Origin: Stappia indica
GTDB lineage: Bacteria > Pseudomonadota > Alphaproteobacteria > Rhizobiales > Stappiaceae
Direction: 5' to 3'
DNA: 64,000 nucleotides
Assembly: GCF_009789575.1 (NCBI RefSeq)
Contig: NZ_CP046908.1
Coordinates: 1,984,001-2,048,000, forward strand
A program made the position numbers and the translations under genes. Under the pieces are notes generated by a model, which saw only the letters and a list, made by a program, of their open reading frames with translations, was not told the DNA's origin and made no database searches. Shown one piece after another: positions 15,988 through 24,643 of the stretch; position 1 is the stretch's first letter, and each line of letters begins with the position of its first letter.

Positions 15988-18432
15988 TCAGGCCTTCACG
16001 CGGGCATTCTGCGGATCGTAGAGAGGGCCAAGCTCGATCCGCGCCGGAACCCGCTCGTTGGCGACGACGAGCTCGTAGCTGCCGGCGCGCAAGTACCCCT
16101 CGTCCACACCTTCCGCACGGCGCACATAGCCGTAGCCGATCGGCCGATCCACTGTGTAGCCATAGCCGCCGCTCGACAGATAGCCGGCAAACTCGCCGTC
16201 GCGCAGGATCGTCTCGCGGCCGAGCAGAACCACGCTCTGGTCCTCGACAGTGAAGCAGGCGAGCTGCTTGCGCAGCGGCGCGCCCGCAATCCGCTCCGAG
16301 GCCTCGCGGCCGAGGAACGGCAGGCCGGAGCGCAGCTTCACCGCCCAGCCGAGGCCCGCCTCGAACGGACTGTCGTTCGGCGTGATGTCGGCGCCCCAGG
16401 CGCGATAGCCCTTTTCCAGCCGCAGGGATTCGATGGCGCGGTAACCCGCCGGCCGGATGCCGTGCGGCGCACCGGCCTCCATCAGGGCATCGAACACCGC
16501 GCCAGTGGCCGCGATGGGCACATGCAGCTCCCAGCCGAGTTCACCGACATAGGTGACGCGCAAGGCCCGCACCGCATGCCCGGCGATCTCGATCACCCGC
16601 ACATGGCCGAAGGGGAAGGCCTCGCCCGAGACATCCGCCGTCGGCGCGACAGCGGCGAGTACGTCACGCGCCTTCGGCCCCATCAGCGACAGCGTGCCGA
16701 ACTCCTCGGTCACATCGACAAGGGTCGCGTTGGAGCCTGCACGCAGATGCTCGGCGATCCAGCTGCCGTCATGGGTTCGGAAACCGGTGCCGGTGACGAT
16801 GTAGAACAGGTCCTCGGCAAGACGCGCGACGGTCAGGTCGCACTCGATGCCGCCGCGGCTGTTGAGCAGCTGGGTGTAAGTGAGCCGGCCCGCCGGCTTG
16901 CCGATCTTGTTGGCACAGATAAACTCGAGCTGTTCCGCCGCATCCGGCCCACGCAGCTCGAACTTGGCGAAGGACGACTGGTCGAAGAGGCCGACGGCCT
17001 CGCGCACGGCCCGGTGTTCCTCGCCGACCGCATCGAACCAGTTCTGCCGTCCCATCGAATAGACGTCGCGCGGCTCGTCGTGGGCACGGGCAAACCAGTT
17101 CGGCCGCTCCCAGCCGAGCTTGGAGCCGAACACCGCCCCGCGCGTCTTCAGCCGCTCGTAGAGCGGCGAGACGATGCGCGGGCGCCCGCTCGCATATTCC
17201 TCGTGCGGGAAGACGATGGTGTAGTGCTTGCCATAGGCTTCCAGTGTGCGCTCGCAGACCCAGTCTCGGTCCGTGTGAAGGCCGGAGAAGCGTCGGATGT
17301 CGACGCTCCACAGGTCGAGCGGCGCCTCGCCCTTCATCACCCATTCGGCGAGCACCCAGCCGGCGCCGCCGCCCGAGGCGATGCCGAAGGCATTGAAGCC
17401 GGCGCCCACATACATGTTGGTGCACTCTGGGGCTGCGCCGAGGATGAAGTTGCCGTCCGGCGTGAAGCTTTCCGGCCCGTTGATCATCTGCTTGACGCCG
17501 GTTCTCTCCAGCGCCGGGATGCGATGGATCGAGTTGACCAGATGCTGCTCGAAATGATCCCAGTCATCCTCGAACAGCTGGAACTGGAAATCGTCCGGCA
17601 CATCGCCCGTCGTCCAGGCGATGGGGTCCGGCTCGTAACCGCCGAGCGCCAGACCGCCGACCTCCTCCTTGAAATAGGTGCGGCGGTCGGGGTCGCGCAC
17701 GGTCGGGGTGTTGGAGGTGATGCCCTCGATCTGCTCGGTGATGATGTACTGGTGCTTGACCGGCTGCAGCGGCACGTTGACGCCGGCCATGGCGCCGACC
17801 TGCCGTGCCCATTGGCCGGCGCAGTTCACCACCTTGTCGCAGGCAATGCGGCCCTGCGTCGTCTCCACATGGGTGATGCGCGCCCCGTCCATGACGAAGC
17901 CGGTGACGCGAATGCCCTCGACGATCCGCACGCCGTGCATGCGCGCGCCCTTGGCCAGCGACTGAGTGATGTCGGAGGGGCTGGCCTGCCCGTCGGTCGG
18001 CAGGAAGGTGGCACCCACCAGATCGTCGACGCGCATCAGGGGCCACATCGCCTTGACTTCGTCCGGCGACAGCAGATGCATCTCCATGCCGAAGCTGCGG
18101 GCGGTGGTGGCAAGGCGGCGATACTCGGTCCAGCGGTCCTTGTTGCAGGCGAGCCGCAGGCAGCCGGTCATCCGCCAGCCGGTCTCCAGACCCGTCTCGG
18201 CATCCAGCCGCTTGTAGAGGTCGACGGAGTATTTCAGCACCTGGGTGATCGAGGCGGAGGAGCGCAGCTGACCGACCAGCCCGGCCGCATGCCAGGTCGA
18301 GCCGCTGGTGAGCTTGCCCTGCTCCAGCAGCAGCACCTCGGCCTTGTGGTCGCGCGCCAGGTGATAGGCGGTCGAACAACCGATGATGCCGCCGCCGATG
18401 ACGACGATCTGGGCCTGCTGTGGAAGCGACAT
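15988..18432 (-). CDS. FAD-dependent dimethylglycine/sarcosine dehydrogenase-like enzyme with GcvT domain
   Basis: An 814-residue two-part enzyme. Residues 1-370 form a DAO-type FAD oxidoreductase (VVIGGGIIGCSTAYHLA), with GSTWHAAGL carrying the His that binds FAD covalently in dimethylglycine and sarcosine dehydrogenases. The linker is FAO_M-like, and residues about 430-800 form a GcvT/aminomethyltransferase part (YRAIESLRLEKGYRAWGADI). It should oxidise an N-methyl group and pass one-carbon units to tetrahydrofolate. Start ATG 18432. It is the last gene of an operon with a betaine-type importer and a choline-kinase-like protein. Confidence 0.88.
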   Translation of the reverse strand: MSLPQQAQIVVIGGGIIGCSTAYHLARDHKAEVLLLEQGKLTSGSTWHAAGLVGQLRSSASITQVLKYSVDLYKRLDAETGLETGWRMTGCLRLACNKDRWTEYRRLATTARSFGMEMHLLSPDEVKAMWPLMRVDDLVGATFLPTDGQASPSDITQSLAKGARMHGVRIVEGIRVTGFVMDGARITHVETTQGRIACDKVVNCAGQWARQVGAMAGVNVPLQPVKHQYIITEQIEGITSNTPTVRDPDRRTYFKEEVGGLALGGYEPDPIAWTTGDVPDDFQFQLFEDDWDHFEQHLVNSIHRIPALERTGVKQMINGPESFTPDGNFILGAAPECTNMYVGAGFNAFGIASGGGAGWVLAEWVMKGEAPLDLWSVDIRRFSGLHTDRDWVCERTLEAYGKHYTIVFPHEEYASGRPRIVSPLYERLKTRGAVFGSKLGWERPNWFARAHDEPRDVYSMGRQNWFDAVGEEHRAVREAVGLFDQSSFAKFELRGPDAAEQLEFICANKIGKPAGRLTYTQLLNSRGGIECDLTVARLAEDLFYIVTGTGFRTHDGSWIAEHLRAGSNATLVDVTEEFGTLSLMGPKARDVLAAVAPTADVSGEAFPFGHVRVIEIAGHAVRALRVTYVGELGWELHVPIAATGAVFDALMEAGAPHGIRPAGYRAIESLRLEKGYRAWGADITPNDSPFEAGLGWAVKLRSGLPFLGREASERIAGAPLRKQLACFTVEDQSVVLLGRETILRDGEFAGYLSSGGYGYTVDRPIGYGYVRRAEGVDEGYLRAGSYELVVANERVPARIELGPLYDPQNARVKA

Positions 18433-18436
18433 GGAA

Positions 18437-19339
18437 CTAACCCTTTCCGAAACGGAGGCGGTAGCAGGCAAGCGCCGCCTCGAAGGCGGCGAGCGTTTCT
18501 GCGGTGTAGGCGACGTAGTCGACGCCCGGCGCGTCGAGATGCAGTTCGGAGACGAGGCTCCAGAGGGTCTCGCGCAGCAGCGAGGCGACCTGCATCGCCG
18601 CATGGGCATGCAGAAAGGCCGCGTCCGCCGGCGCATCGAGATAGATCGACAGAAGATCTTCGGTCTCCATCTGCGAGAAACCCGCATTGGAGGCGACGCC
18701 GGCGAGGTCGAACATCGCCGTGCCGAAGCCCGCATATTCGAAGTCGATCAGCCAAAGACGGTTGCCGTCGTCGATGAAGTTGGCCGGCAGCAGATCGTGG
18801 TGGCCGAAGACGATAGGCAGCGCCACCTGCGCCTGCTCCATCTCCTGCGCTACAGTGAGGAATTCCGGCAGGCGGCCCGCCATGCGCGAGTTGCCGGCAA
18901 CCAGCGTGCGGGCATAGTCGCGGATGACGTGGAAGACCCAGAAGATGAAGCCCGCACCGCTGACCCGCTCGCCCATGCCGGTATGGAAGCGCCGGATGAG
19001 CGCCGCCACATCGGCCCGCCGGGCGCGGACGTCTTCAGGCCCGAACGTGTGCCCGTCGATGAAGCGGGAGACCATGATGCCGGGCTCGACATGCACCAGT
19101 TCCGGCGCAAGGCCGAGATCGACGGCGGCCCGCGTCACCATCGCCTCGCGCGCCCGCTCCACGTGATGGAACGGAAAGTCCCGGCCGAGGCGCACGACGA
19201 AGGCGTCTCTCGCGTCTCGGACGAGAAAGCTGGCATTGGAGAGGCCGCCATGCAGCGGCTCGATCACGGGGCGGCCGGACCAGACCGGCAGGGCGGCGAT
19301 CCTGTCGTGGGTTGCGGCGGGCCCGGGCGCATCGCTCAT
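18437..19339 (-). CDS. Choline/aminoglycoside-kinase-like phosphotransferase
   Basis: A 300-residue APH/choline-kinase-fold protein. Nucleotide-loop region LHGGLSNASFLV, catalytic loop FGHHDLLPANFI (Brenner-type HxDxxxxN with Asp and Asn) and metal motif LIDFEYAG are present. It likely phosphorylates a hydroxyl on an amino alcohol such as choline or ethanolamine, or a related betaine-type compound. It overlaps the permease stop by 4 bases (ATGA) and lies 4 bases ahead of the dehydrogenase gene, so translation is coupled. The exact substrate cannot be read from sequence. Confidence 0.82.
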   Translation of the reverse strand: MSDAPGPAATHDRIAALPVWSGRPVIEPLHGGLSNASFLVRDARDAFVVRLGRDFPFHHVERAREAMVTRAAVDLGLAPELVHVEPGIMVSRFIDGHTFGPEDVRARRADVAALIRRFHTGMGERVSGAGFIFWVFHVIRDYARTLVAGNSRMAGRLPEFLTVAQEMEQAQVALPIVFGHHDLLPANFIDDGNRLWLIDFEYAGFGTAMFDLAGVASNAGFSQMETEDLLSIYLDAPADAAFLHAHAAMQVASLLRETLWSLVSELHLDAPGVDYVAYTAETLAAFEAALACYRLRFGKG

Positions 19340-21399
19340 GAGCGTCCTCCTGCGGTGTCGTCGAGACCGAGGCGCTGCCGGCTGCGCTCCGCGGCAGCGG
19401 CGATCAGCCTGTCGGCGATGATGGCGATGAAGGCGACGGCAAGACCGGCGACGAGGCCGCGTCCGGTATCGGCCTTGGTGAGCGCGATATAGACCTCCTG
19501 GCCCAGGTCCCGCGTGCCGACAAGGGCGGTGATCACCAGCATCGACAGAGCCAGCATGATGGTCTGGTTGATGCCGAGCAGGATCTCCGGCAGGGCGAGC
19601 CGCAGGCGGATCTTGGTCATCAGCTGCCACGGGGTCGCCCCCGCGACGAGCCCCGCCTCGACCAGCTGCGGGTTCACCTGGCGCAGCCCGTGCGCGGTGT
19701 AGCGGATGGCCGGCGCGACCGCATAGGCGACGACGGCGATCATGGCCGTGAAGTCGCCGACGCGGAACAGCATCACCGCCGGCATCAGGTAGACGAAGGA
19801 GGGCAGCGTCTGCAGCGTGTCGATGACCAGTTCGACGCCCTTCCACACCCGCTCGCGCGTGGAAGCGAGAATGCCGACGGGAATGCCGATCATGCAGGCG
19901 ATGACGACCGAGATGCCGCACAGATAAACGGTCACCATCGCCTTTTCCCACTGGCCGGTGAGGGCGATCAGCGAGGCGAGCACGGTGACCAGAAGCGCCA
20001 GCCGCCAGCCGCCGAGCCGCCAACCGAGCAGGCCAAGCAGCCCGGTGACGCCGAGCCACGGCAGACCGGCGAGGAACCGCTTCACCGGCACCAGCACGTT
20101 AAGCAGCAGGGCGTTCTTCACCGCCTCGATCTGGTCGAAGAAATTGACGTTGATCCAGCCGACGATGTCGCTGCCGACCGATCCGGTGGAAAGCTGCAAG
20201 GCCTTCGGGTAGGCCTGCACGGGCGCGGCGACGAGGCCGGCAAGCGCCGTGACCAGGACGAGCAGGCAGCCGGCAACCGTATAGGGATGACGCGCGAGCA
20301 GCCCCTTGCGCTGTGCACCCTCCGCCCCGTGCTCCGGACGGCGGCCGGCAAAGGCCTGGCTCAGCCTGTCGAGCGCAATGGCAAGCGCGACGATGGCAAG
20401 CCCTGCCTCGATGCCGGCGCCGATGTCGAGCCGCCTCAAGGCGGCCAGCACATCGAAGCCGAGCCCGCCCGCACCGATCATCGAGGCGATGATCACCATG
20501 TTGAGCGACAGCATGATCACCTGGTTGACGCCGACCATCAGCCCCGGCCGCGCACTCGGCACCAGGATGCGCCAGGTCATCTGCCGCCGCGAGCAGCCGG
20601 TCATCCGGCCGAGCTCATGCACCTCTTCCGGCACGGCACGCAGGGCCAGCAGGCTGATCCGGGTCATCGGCGGCAGCGCATAGATGATCGTCGCGACGAT
20701 CGCCGAAGTCGGGCCGAATCCGAACAGGAACAGGATCGGCACCAGATAGGCGAAGACCGGCACGGTCTGCATCAGGTCGAGCACCGGCCTCAACGCCTTC
20801 TCGAACACCCGCCAGCGGAAGGCGGCAAGGCCCAGCAGCAGCCCGCCGACGACCCCGACCGGCACGGCGATCAGGATCGAGGCGAGCGTGACCATCGCGC
20901 TGGCCCACTGGCCGAAGACGGCAAGGAAGGCAAAGCAGCCGCCGACCAGCAGCGCGAGACGGCGCCCGCCGGCATAGTGGCCCATCAGCATCGCAACGCC
21001 GGTGACCGCCAGCCACGACAGCGGCGGCAGCAACTGCACCGCGGCGCTGCCGCGTCCGTCGAGAATGCCGGTCGACAGCAGCCCGAGAACCAGGCGATAG
21101 GGTGCCTCCACCATGGCGGCGAGAAAGCGCGTGAGATCGGTGAAGGTGAAGAGGCCAAAGCTCGCGTCCTCGACCAGCCAGCGCATCGCATCGCTGATCC
21201 AGCGCTGCATCGGGATGCGCCAGCCGCGCGGAATATCGAAAGCCCAGCCGGCATAGGGCTCGCCGAATTGCCAGAGCAGAACGAAGGCGAGAAGACCGGC
21301 GCCCCAGATCATCTGCCAGCGGCGGCGGTTCTCGCGGCCTTCGGCTCCGGCGGCGGCGACAGGCGCGGGCGAGCGCGGAATGCTGGCGGCCTCGCTCAT
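19336..21399 (-). CDS. Betaine-type ABC permease, two ProW-like domains fused
   Basis: A 687-residue membrane protein with two BPD_transp_1 permease domains in tandem. EAA-type loops are visible as ELGRMTGCSRRQMTWRI in the first half and EAGLVAGATPWQLMTKI in the second. Each half shows about six hydrophobic segments and the family phrase LMQTVPVFAYLVP / LQTLPSFVYLMP. ProW normally has one such domain and works as a dimer; the fusion replaces the dimer. Neighbours are the ProV-like ATPase and ProX-like binding protein upstream and the kinase downstream. Confidence 0.9.
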   Translation of the reverse strand: MSEAASIPRSPAPVAAAGAEGRENRRRWQMIWGAGLLAFVLLWQFGEPYAGWAFDIPRGWRIPMQRWISDAMRWLVEDASFGLFTFTDLTRFLAAMVEAPYRLVLGLLSTGILDGRGSAAVQLLPPLSWLAVTGVAMLMGHYAGGRRLALLVGGCFAFLAVFGQWASAMVTLASILIAVPVGVVGGLLLGLAAFRWRVFEKALRPVLDLMQTVPVFAYLVPILFLFGFGPTSAIVATIIYALPPMTRISLLALRAVPEEVHELGRMTGCSRRQMTWRILVPSARPGLMVGVNQVIMLSLNMVIIASMIGAGGLGFDVLAALRRLDIGAGIEAGLAIVALAIALDRLSQAFAGRRPEHGAEGAQRKGLLARHPYTVAGCLLVLVTALAGLVAAPVQAYPKALQLSTGSVGSDIVGWINVNFFDQIEAVKNALLLNVLVPVKRFLAGLPWLGVTGLLGLLGWRLGGWRLALLVTVLASLIALTGQWEKAMVTVYLCGISVVIACMIGIPVGILASTRERVWKGVELVIDTLQTLPSFVYLMPAVMLFRVGDFTAMIAVVAYAVAPAIRYTAHGLRQVNPQLVEAGLVAGATPWQLMTKIRLRLALPEILLGINQTIMLALSMLVITALVGTRDLGQEVYIALTKADTGRGLVAGLAVAFIAIIADRLIAAAAERSRQRLGLDDTAGGRS

Positions 21400-21401
21400 G
21401 C

Positions 21402-22466
21402 TCAGCCCTGCATCATCACGGTGACGACCGCATCGCGGGTGAGGCGCCCGAGCACCCGCCCGTCGCGCGCGCGCACGCCGATTTCCTGCAGGCGGCCGGC
21501 AAAGAACGAGGCCGCATCGGCAATGGGCGCGCCCTCGTCCACTGCCGGGGCACCTGCCGGAGCGCTCCCCGTCTCCATCAGGCTTCCCGCGCGGATCACC
21601 TTGGCGCGGGCAACGCCGCGGGTGAACTCGGCGACGTAGTCGTTCGCCGGTCGAAGGACCAGGTCTTCCGGCGTGCCGATCTGCACCACCGCGCCGTCCT
21701 TCATGATGGCGATGCGATCGGCCAGGCGGATCGCCTCGTCGAAATCATGGGTGATGAAGACGATGGTCTTGCGCAGCACCGACTGCAGTCGGATGAACTC
21801 GTCCTGCATCTCGCGGCGGATCAGGGGATCGAGCGCCGAGAACGGCTCGTCGAGGAACCACAGCTCCGGCTCCACTGCGAGCGAGCGGGCAATGCCCACC
21901 CGCTGCTGCTGGCCGCCGGACAGCTCGCGCGGGAAGAAGCCCTCGCGCCCTTCCAGTCCCACCAGCGAAATCATCTGCCGGGCACGCGCCTCGCGCTCCG
22001 CCCGCCCCACGCCCTGCACCTCGAGCGGGAAGGCGACATTGCCGAGCACGGTGAGATGCGGCAGCAGCGCGAAATGCTGGAACACCATGCCCATGTGGTG
22101 GCGGCGGATCTCGATCATCCGCTTCGGGCTCGCGGCAAGCAGGTTCTCGCCGTTGAACAGGATCTCGCCATGGGTCGGCTCGACCAGCCGCGACAGGCAG
22201 CGCACCAGCGTCGACTTGCCGGAACCGGACAGCCCCATGATCACGAAGATCTCGCCCTCGCGCACGCCGAGATTGACGTCGCGCACCGCGCCGACCAGTC
22301 CGGCCCGCGCAAGGCGGCTGCTGTCGGCGGCCTCCGCGCTGTCGATGGAGTAGTGTTCGGCGCCGGCGCCGAACAGCTTCCAGACCGAGCGGCATTCGAG
22401 CTTCGTCGCAGGCGCTGCGGCTGCGGGCCTCTCGCCCTGCTGCATGGAAGTGGTCACGGGTGGCAT
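21402..22466 (-). CDS. Glycine betaine/choline-type ABC ATPase (ProV-like)
   Basis: A 354-residue ATPase with Walker A GLSGSGKSTLVRCLSRL, signature LSGGQQQRVGIA, Walker B LWFLDEPFSALDP and switch His in FITHDFDEA, the ProV/OpuAA pattern. The C-terminal tail after residue 285 is short of a full CBS pair but keeps a single such region. ATG 22466 has GAGG 2 bases upstream and ATG 22445 is the alternative; the open frame further upstream runs through a terminator-like hairpin and is not used. It ends 2 bases before the permease start. Confidence 0.9.
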   Translation of the reverse strand: MPPVTTSMQQGERPAAAAPATKLECRSVWKLFGAGAEHYSIDSAEAADSSRLARAGLVGAVRDVNLGVREGEIFVIMGLSGSGKSTLVRCLSRLVEPTHGEILFNGENLLAASPKRMIEIRRHHMGMVFQHFALLPHLTVLGNVAFPLEVQGVGRAEREARARQMISLVGLEGREGFFPRELSGGQQQRVGIARSLAVEPELWFLDEPFSALDPLIRREMQDEFIRLQSVLRKTIVFITHDFDEAIRLADRIAIMKDGAVVQIGTPEDLVLRPANDYVAEFTRGVARAKVIRAGSLMETGSAPAGAPAVDEGAPIADAASFFAGRLQEIGVRARDGRVLGRLTRDAVVTVMMQG

Positions 22467-22530
22467 GCCTCGGCTTGCAGGTCCCGCCGCCGGCCCGCCA
22501 AACAATGGCAGGACAGATCGGCGACAGGGC

Positions 22531-22575
22531 GAAAAGAGGCTGCCGCCGTCCCGGGGACGGAAGACGGCGGCAGCC
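22531..22575 (-). terminator. Strong stem-loop between binding-protein and ATPase genes
   Basis: Perfect 13-bp stem GGCTGCCGCCGTC/GACGGCGGCAGCC (22538-22550 with 22563-22575), 12-base loop. On the minus strand CTCTTTTC follows. It lies 16 bases past the binding-protein stop and 65 bases before the ATPase start. It is probably a partial terminator or mRNA-protecting hairpin that lets the binding protein be made in excess. Confidence 0.75.
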
Positions 22576-22590
22576 AGTCGGGCAAGATTG

Positions 22591-23550
22591 TTACTTGATC
22601 CACTCCGACCAGCGGCCGGCATTCGCGTCCATCCAGGCAGCGACCACGTCCTCGACGCTCTGTCCGTCGAGATCGACCTTGGTGATCATCCCGCCCATCT
22701 CGTCATTGTCGACGGAGAAGGCCGAGATCGCCTTGTGCGCGCCGGGCCACTTGTCCTTCACGCCGGACCACGCGACCTTCCAGATCGGCCCGCGCGGCTT
22801 GCCGCAATCATAGGCCATGTCCGGATTGGAGCCCCAAGCGGGATCCTCGTAGCAAGCCTTCTCGTAGGCCGGGAACTCGACCCACTCGCCCTCGTATTTC
22901 TGCGGCGCCCAGTGCGGGGCATAGACCCACAGGAGGATCGGCGCCTTGCGCTGATAGGCAGATTCCAGCTCGGCGAAGAGCGCCGCGTCCGTGCCTGCGT
23001 GAACCACCTCGAACGGCAGGTCGAGCGCTTCGACACGTTCGTCGTCATAGCCGCCCCAGGTCACCGGCGCTCCCAGATACCGGCCCTTCGGCGCCGTCTC
23101 CGCAGTGGAGAAGGCCTCGGCGCAGGCATCGCTCTTCAGCGCTTCCCAGTCGGGCAGGCCCGGGCAGAGCTCCTTCATGTAGCTGGGATACCACCACTCC
23201 TCGATCGCCAGCATGCCGCTTTCGCCGAGATTCTCGACCTGCCCGGTGGCGGTCGCCTCATCCAGCGCATCACGGCCGGTGGTCTCCCAGATCTCCATCG
23301 CCACATGCAGGTCGCCGGTCTTCAGGCCGGCAAACTGGGCGATGTAGTCGGCCTGGACGTATTCGATGTTGTAGCCGGCCTTTTTCAGCACCTCGCCCAT
23401 GATCTGCGTGGTGATTAACTGGCCCGTCCAGTCGTGCAAGGTCAGGCGGATGGGGTCTGCGTTCTCCGCGGCTCGCACCGGCGTCCCCGCAAGGACGGTT
23501 GCGGCCAGCAAGGCGGACAGGATCGCTGCCGCCGGGCGGACATGTGTCAT
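22591..23550 (-). CDS. Glycine betaine/proline-betaine-type ABC substrate-binding protein (ProX-like)
   Basis: A 319-residue periplasmic protein with a signal peptide ending near residue 27 (GTPVRAAE). It has the OpuAC/ProX-type fold and many tryptophans (WETTGRDAL, EEWWYPSYM, LLWVYAPHWAP), as expected for an aromatic box around a quaternary ammonium group. Four cysteines (KELCPG, SDACAEAF, EKACYED, AYDCGKP) may form two disulfides. It is first gene of the operon, divergent from a DeoR regulator. Betaine, choline and dimethylglycine are all possible ligands. Confidence 0.88.
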   Translation of the reverse strand: MTHVRPAAAILSALLAATVLAGTPVRAAENADPIRLTLHDWTGQLITTQIMGEVLKKAGYNIEYVQADYIAQFAGLKTGDLHVAMEIWETTGRDALDEATATGQVENLGESGMLAIEEWWYPSYMKELCPGLPDWEALKSDACAEAFSTAETAPKGRYLGAPVTWGGYDDERVEALDLPFEVVHAGTDAALFAELESAYQRKAPILLWVYAPHWAPQKYEGEWVEFPAYEKACYEDPAWGSNPDMAYDCGKPRGPIWKVAWSGVKDKWPGAHKAISAFSVDNDEMGGMITKVDLDGQSVEDVVAAWMDANAGRWSEWIK

Positions 23551-23688
23551 GGCTGGTTCCCTCTGTATGCGCTCTGGAGGCAGCGCCCGCCCTTGTCGGA
23601 TCTCTTCGGCGCCGTCACAGGATCGTCACCTCGGCTGCCAAGCCTGTCAATGCATTTGAGGGATAAAATTGGCAAATACGACGGTAGA

Positions 23689-23734
23689 TGTGGCTTTTTG
23701 AGATTGAATAACCGATATTACCACAAAAGCCACA
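23689..23734. promoter_or_regulatory. Operator-like inverted repeat between DeoR regulator and betaine-type operon
   Basis: Perfect 10-bp inverted repeat TGTGGCTTTT (23689-23698) / AAAAGCCACA (23725-23734) flanking a 26-base AT-rich core, in the only promoter region shared by the DeoR gene and the importer operon. It is a candidate DeoR binding site. Confidence 0.65.
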
Positions 23735-23767
23735 CAGATAACCAAACAGCCGGCCGTCTCCTGCACC

Positions 23768-24529
23768 ATGACCTTCAGCAAGCGCCAGACCCTGATCCTG
23801 GAAAGCACCCGCCGCTCGGGCAGTGCCCGCATCGCCGATCTCGCGGCCGAGCTCGACGTCTCGCTGGAGACGATCCGCCGCGACATCCGCTCGCTGGTGG
23901 AGACCGGCGAGATCGTCAAGTCGCACGGGCTTGTCAGCCTGGCGCGGCAGGACATGGAGGCCCCGTTCGAGCGCCGCATGCGGGAAAACCTCGAGGCCAA
24001 GATCCGCATCGCCCGCCATGTCGCGGCCGGCATCGCCGACGGCGACAGCGTCATGATGGACACCGGCACCACGACGAGCGTGCTGGCGCGCGAACTGCGC
24101 GGCAAGACCGGCCTGACCATCGTCACCAACTCGTCCGACGTCGCAAGGACCCTGGCCACCGTGAACGGCAACAAGGTCTACATGGCCGGCGGCGAGTTGC
24201 ACGGCGACAACGGCGCCGCCTTCGGCCGCTCGGCCATCGACTTCGTCTCCGCCTTCCGCGTCCGCCACGTGGTCATCTCCATCGCGGCCATCGATCCGGT
24301 GGGCGGACTGATGGACTACCACCTTGCGGAGGCGGACTTTGCCCGCACCGTGCTCGGCTGCGGCGAAACCCGCACGGTCATCACCGACCACAGCAAGTTC
24401 AACCGGCGCGCCCTGGTGCGGGTCGCCGGCTTTCCCGATGTCGACCGGATCGTCACCGACACGGCTCCGCCGCCGGAGATCGCCGAGCGCCTGCTGGCCG
24501 CCGGCACCGCGCTGGAAATCGCTGCGTAA
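23768..24529 (+). CDS. DeoR-family transcriptional regulator
   Basis: A 253-residue DeoR/GlpR-type regulator. Its N-terminal helix-turn-helix is GSARIADLAAELDVSLETIRRDIRSL. The C-terminal DeoR sensor domain shows MMDTGTTTSVLAREL, IVTNSSDVARTL and VITDHSKFNRRALVRV. Such proteins usually sense a phosphorylated metabolite; the product of the neighbouring choline-kinase-like enzyme is a natural candidate. It is divergent from the betaine-type operon, with an inverted repeat between them. The start ATG 23768 lacks a strong ribosome site. Confidence 0.87.
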   Translation: MTFSKRQTLILESTRRSGSARIADLAAELDVSLETIRRDIRSLVETGEIVKSHGLVSLARQDMEAPFERRMRENLEAKIRIARHVAAGIADGDSVMMDTGTTTSVLARELRGKTGLTIVTNSSDVARTLATVNGNKVYMAGGELHGDNGAAFGRSAIDFVSAFRVRHVVISIAAIDPVGGLMDYHLAEADFARTVLGCGETRTVITDHSKFNRRALVRVAGFPDVDRIVTDTAPPPEIAERLLAAGTALEIAA

Positions 24530-24643
24530 GACGGCATCCCGGCACGGCCACGCCATTGCCACGGAACTGCCGTTTGCCGTCGCCCGGATTCTCCATTAGG
24601 AAACGGGCAACATCCTGCCCCTTCCATCCGGAGGCACTTTTCC

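Noticed and set aside
18437-20059. A 540-residue extended kinase
   Set aside because: The first 240 residues are antisense-type arginine-rich sequence out of frame with the permease. ATG 19339 overlaps the permease stop and gives the normal length.
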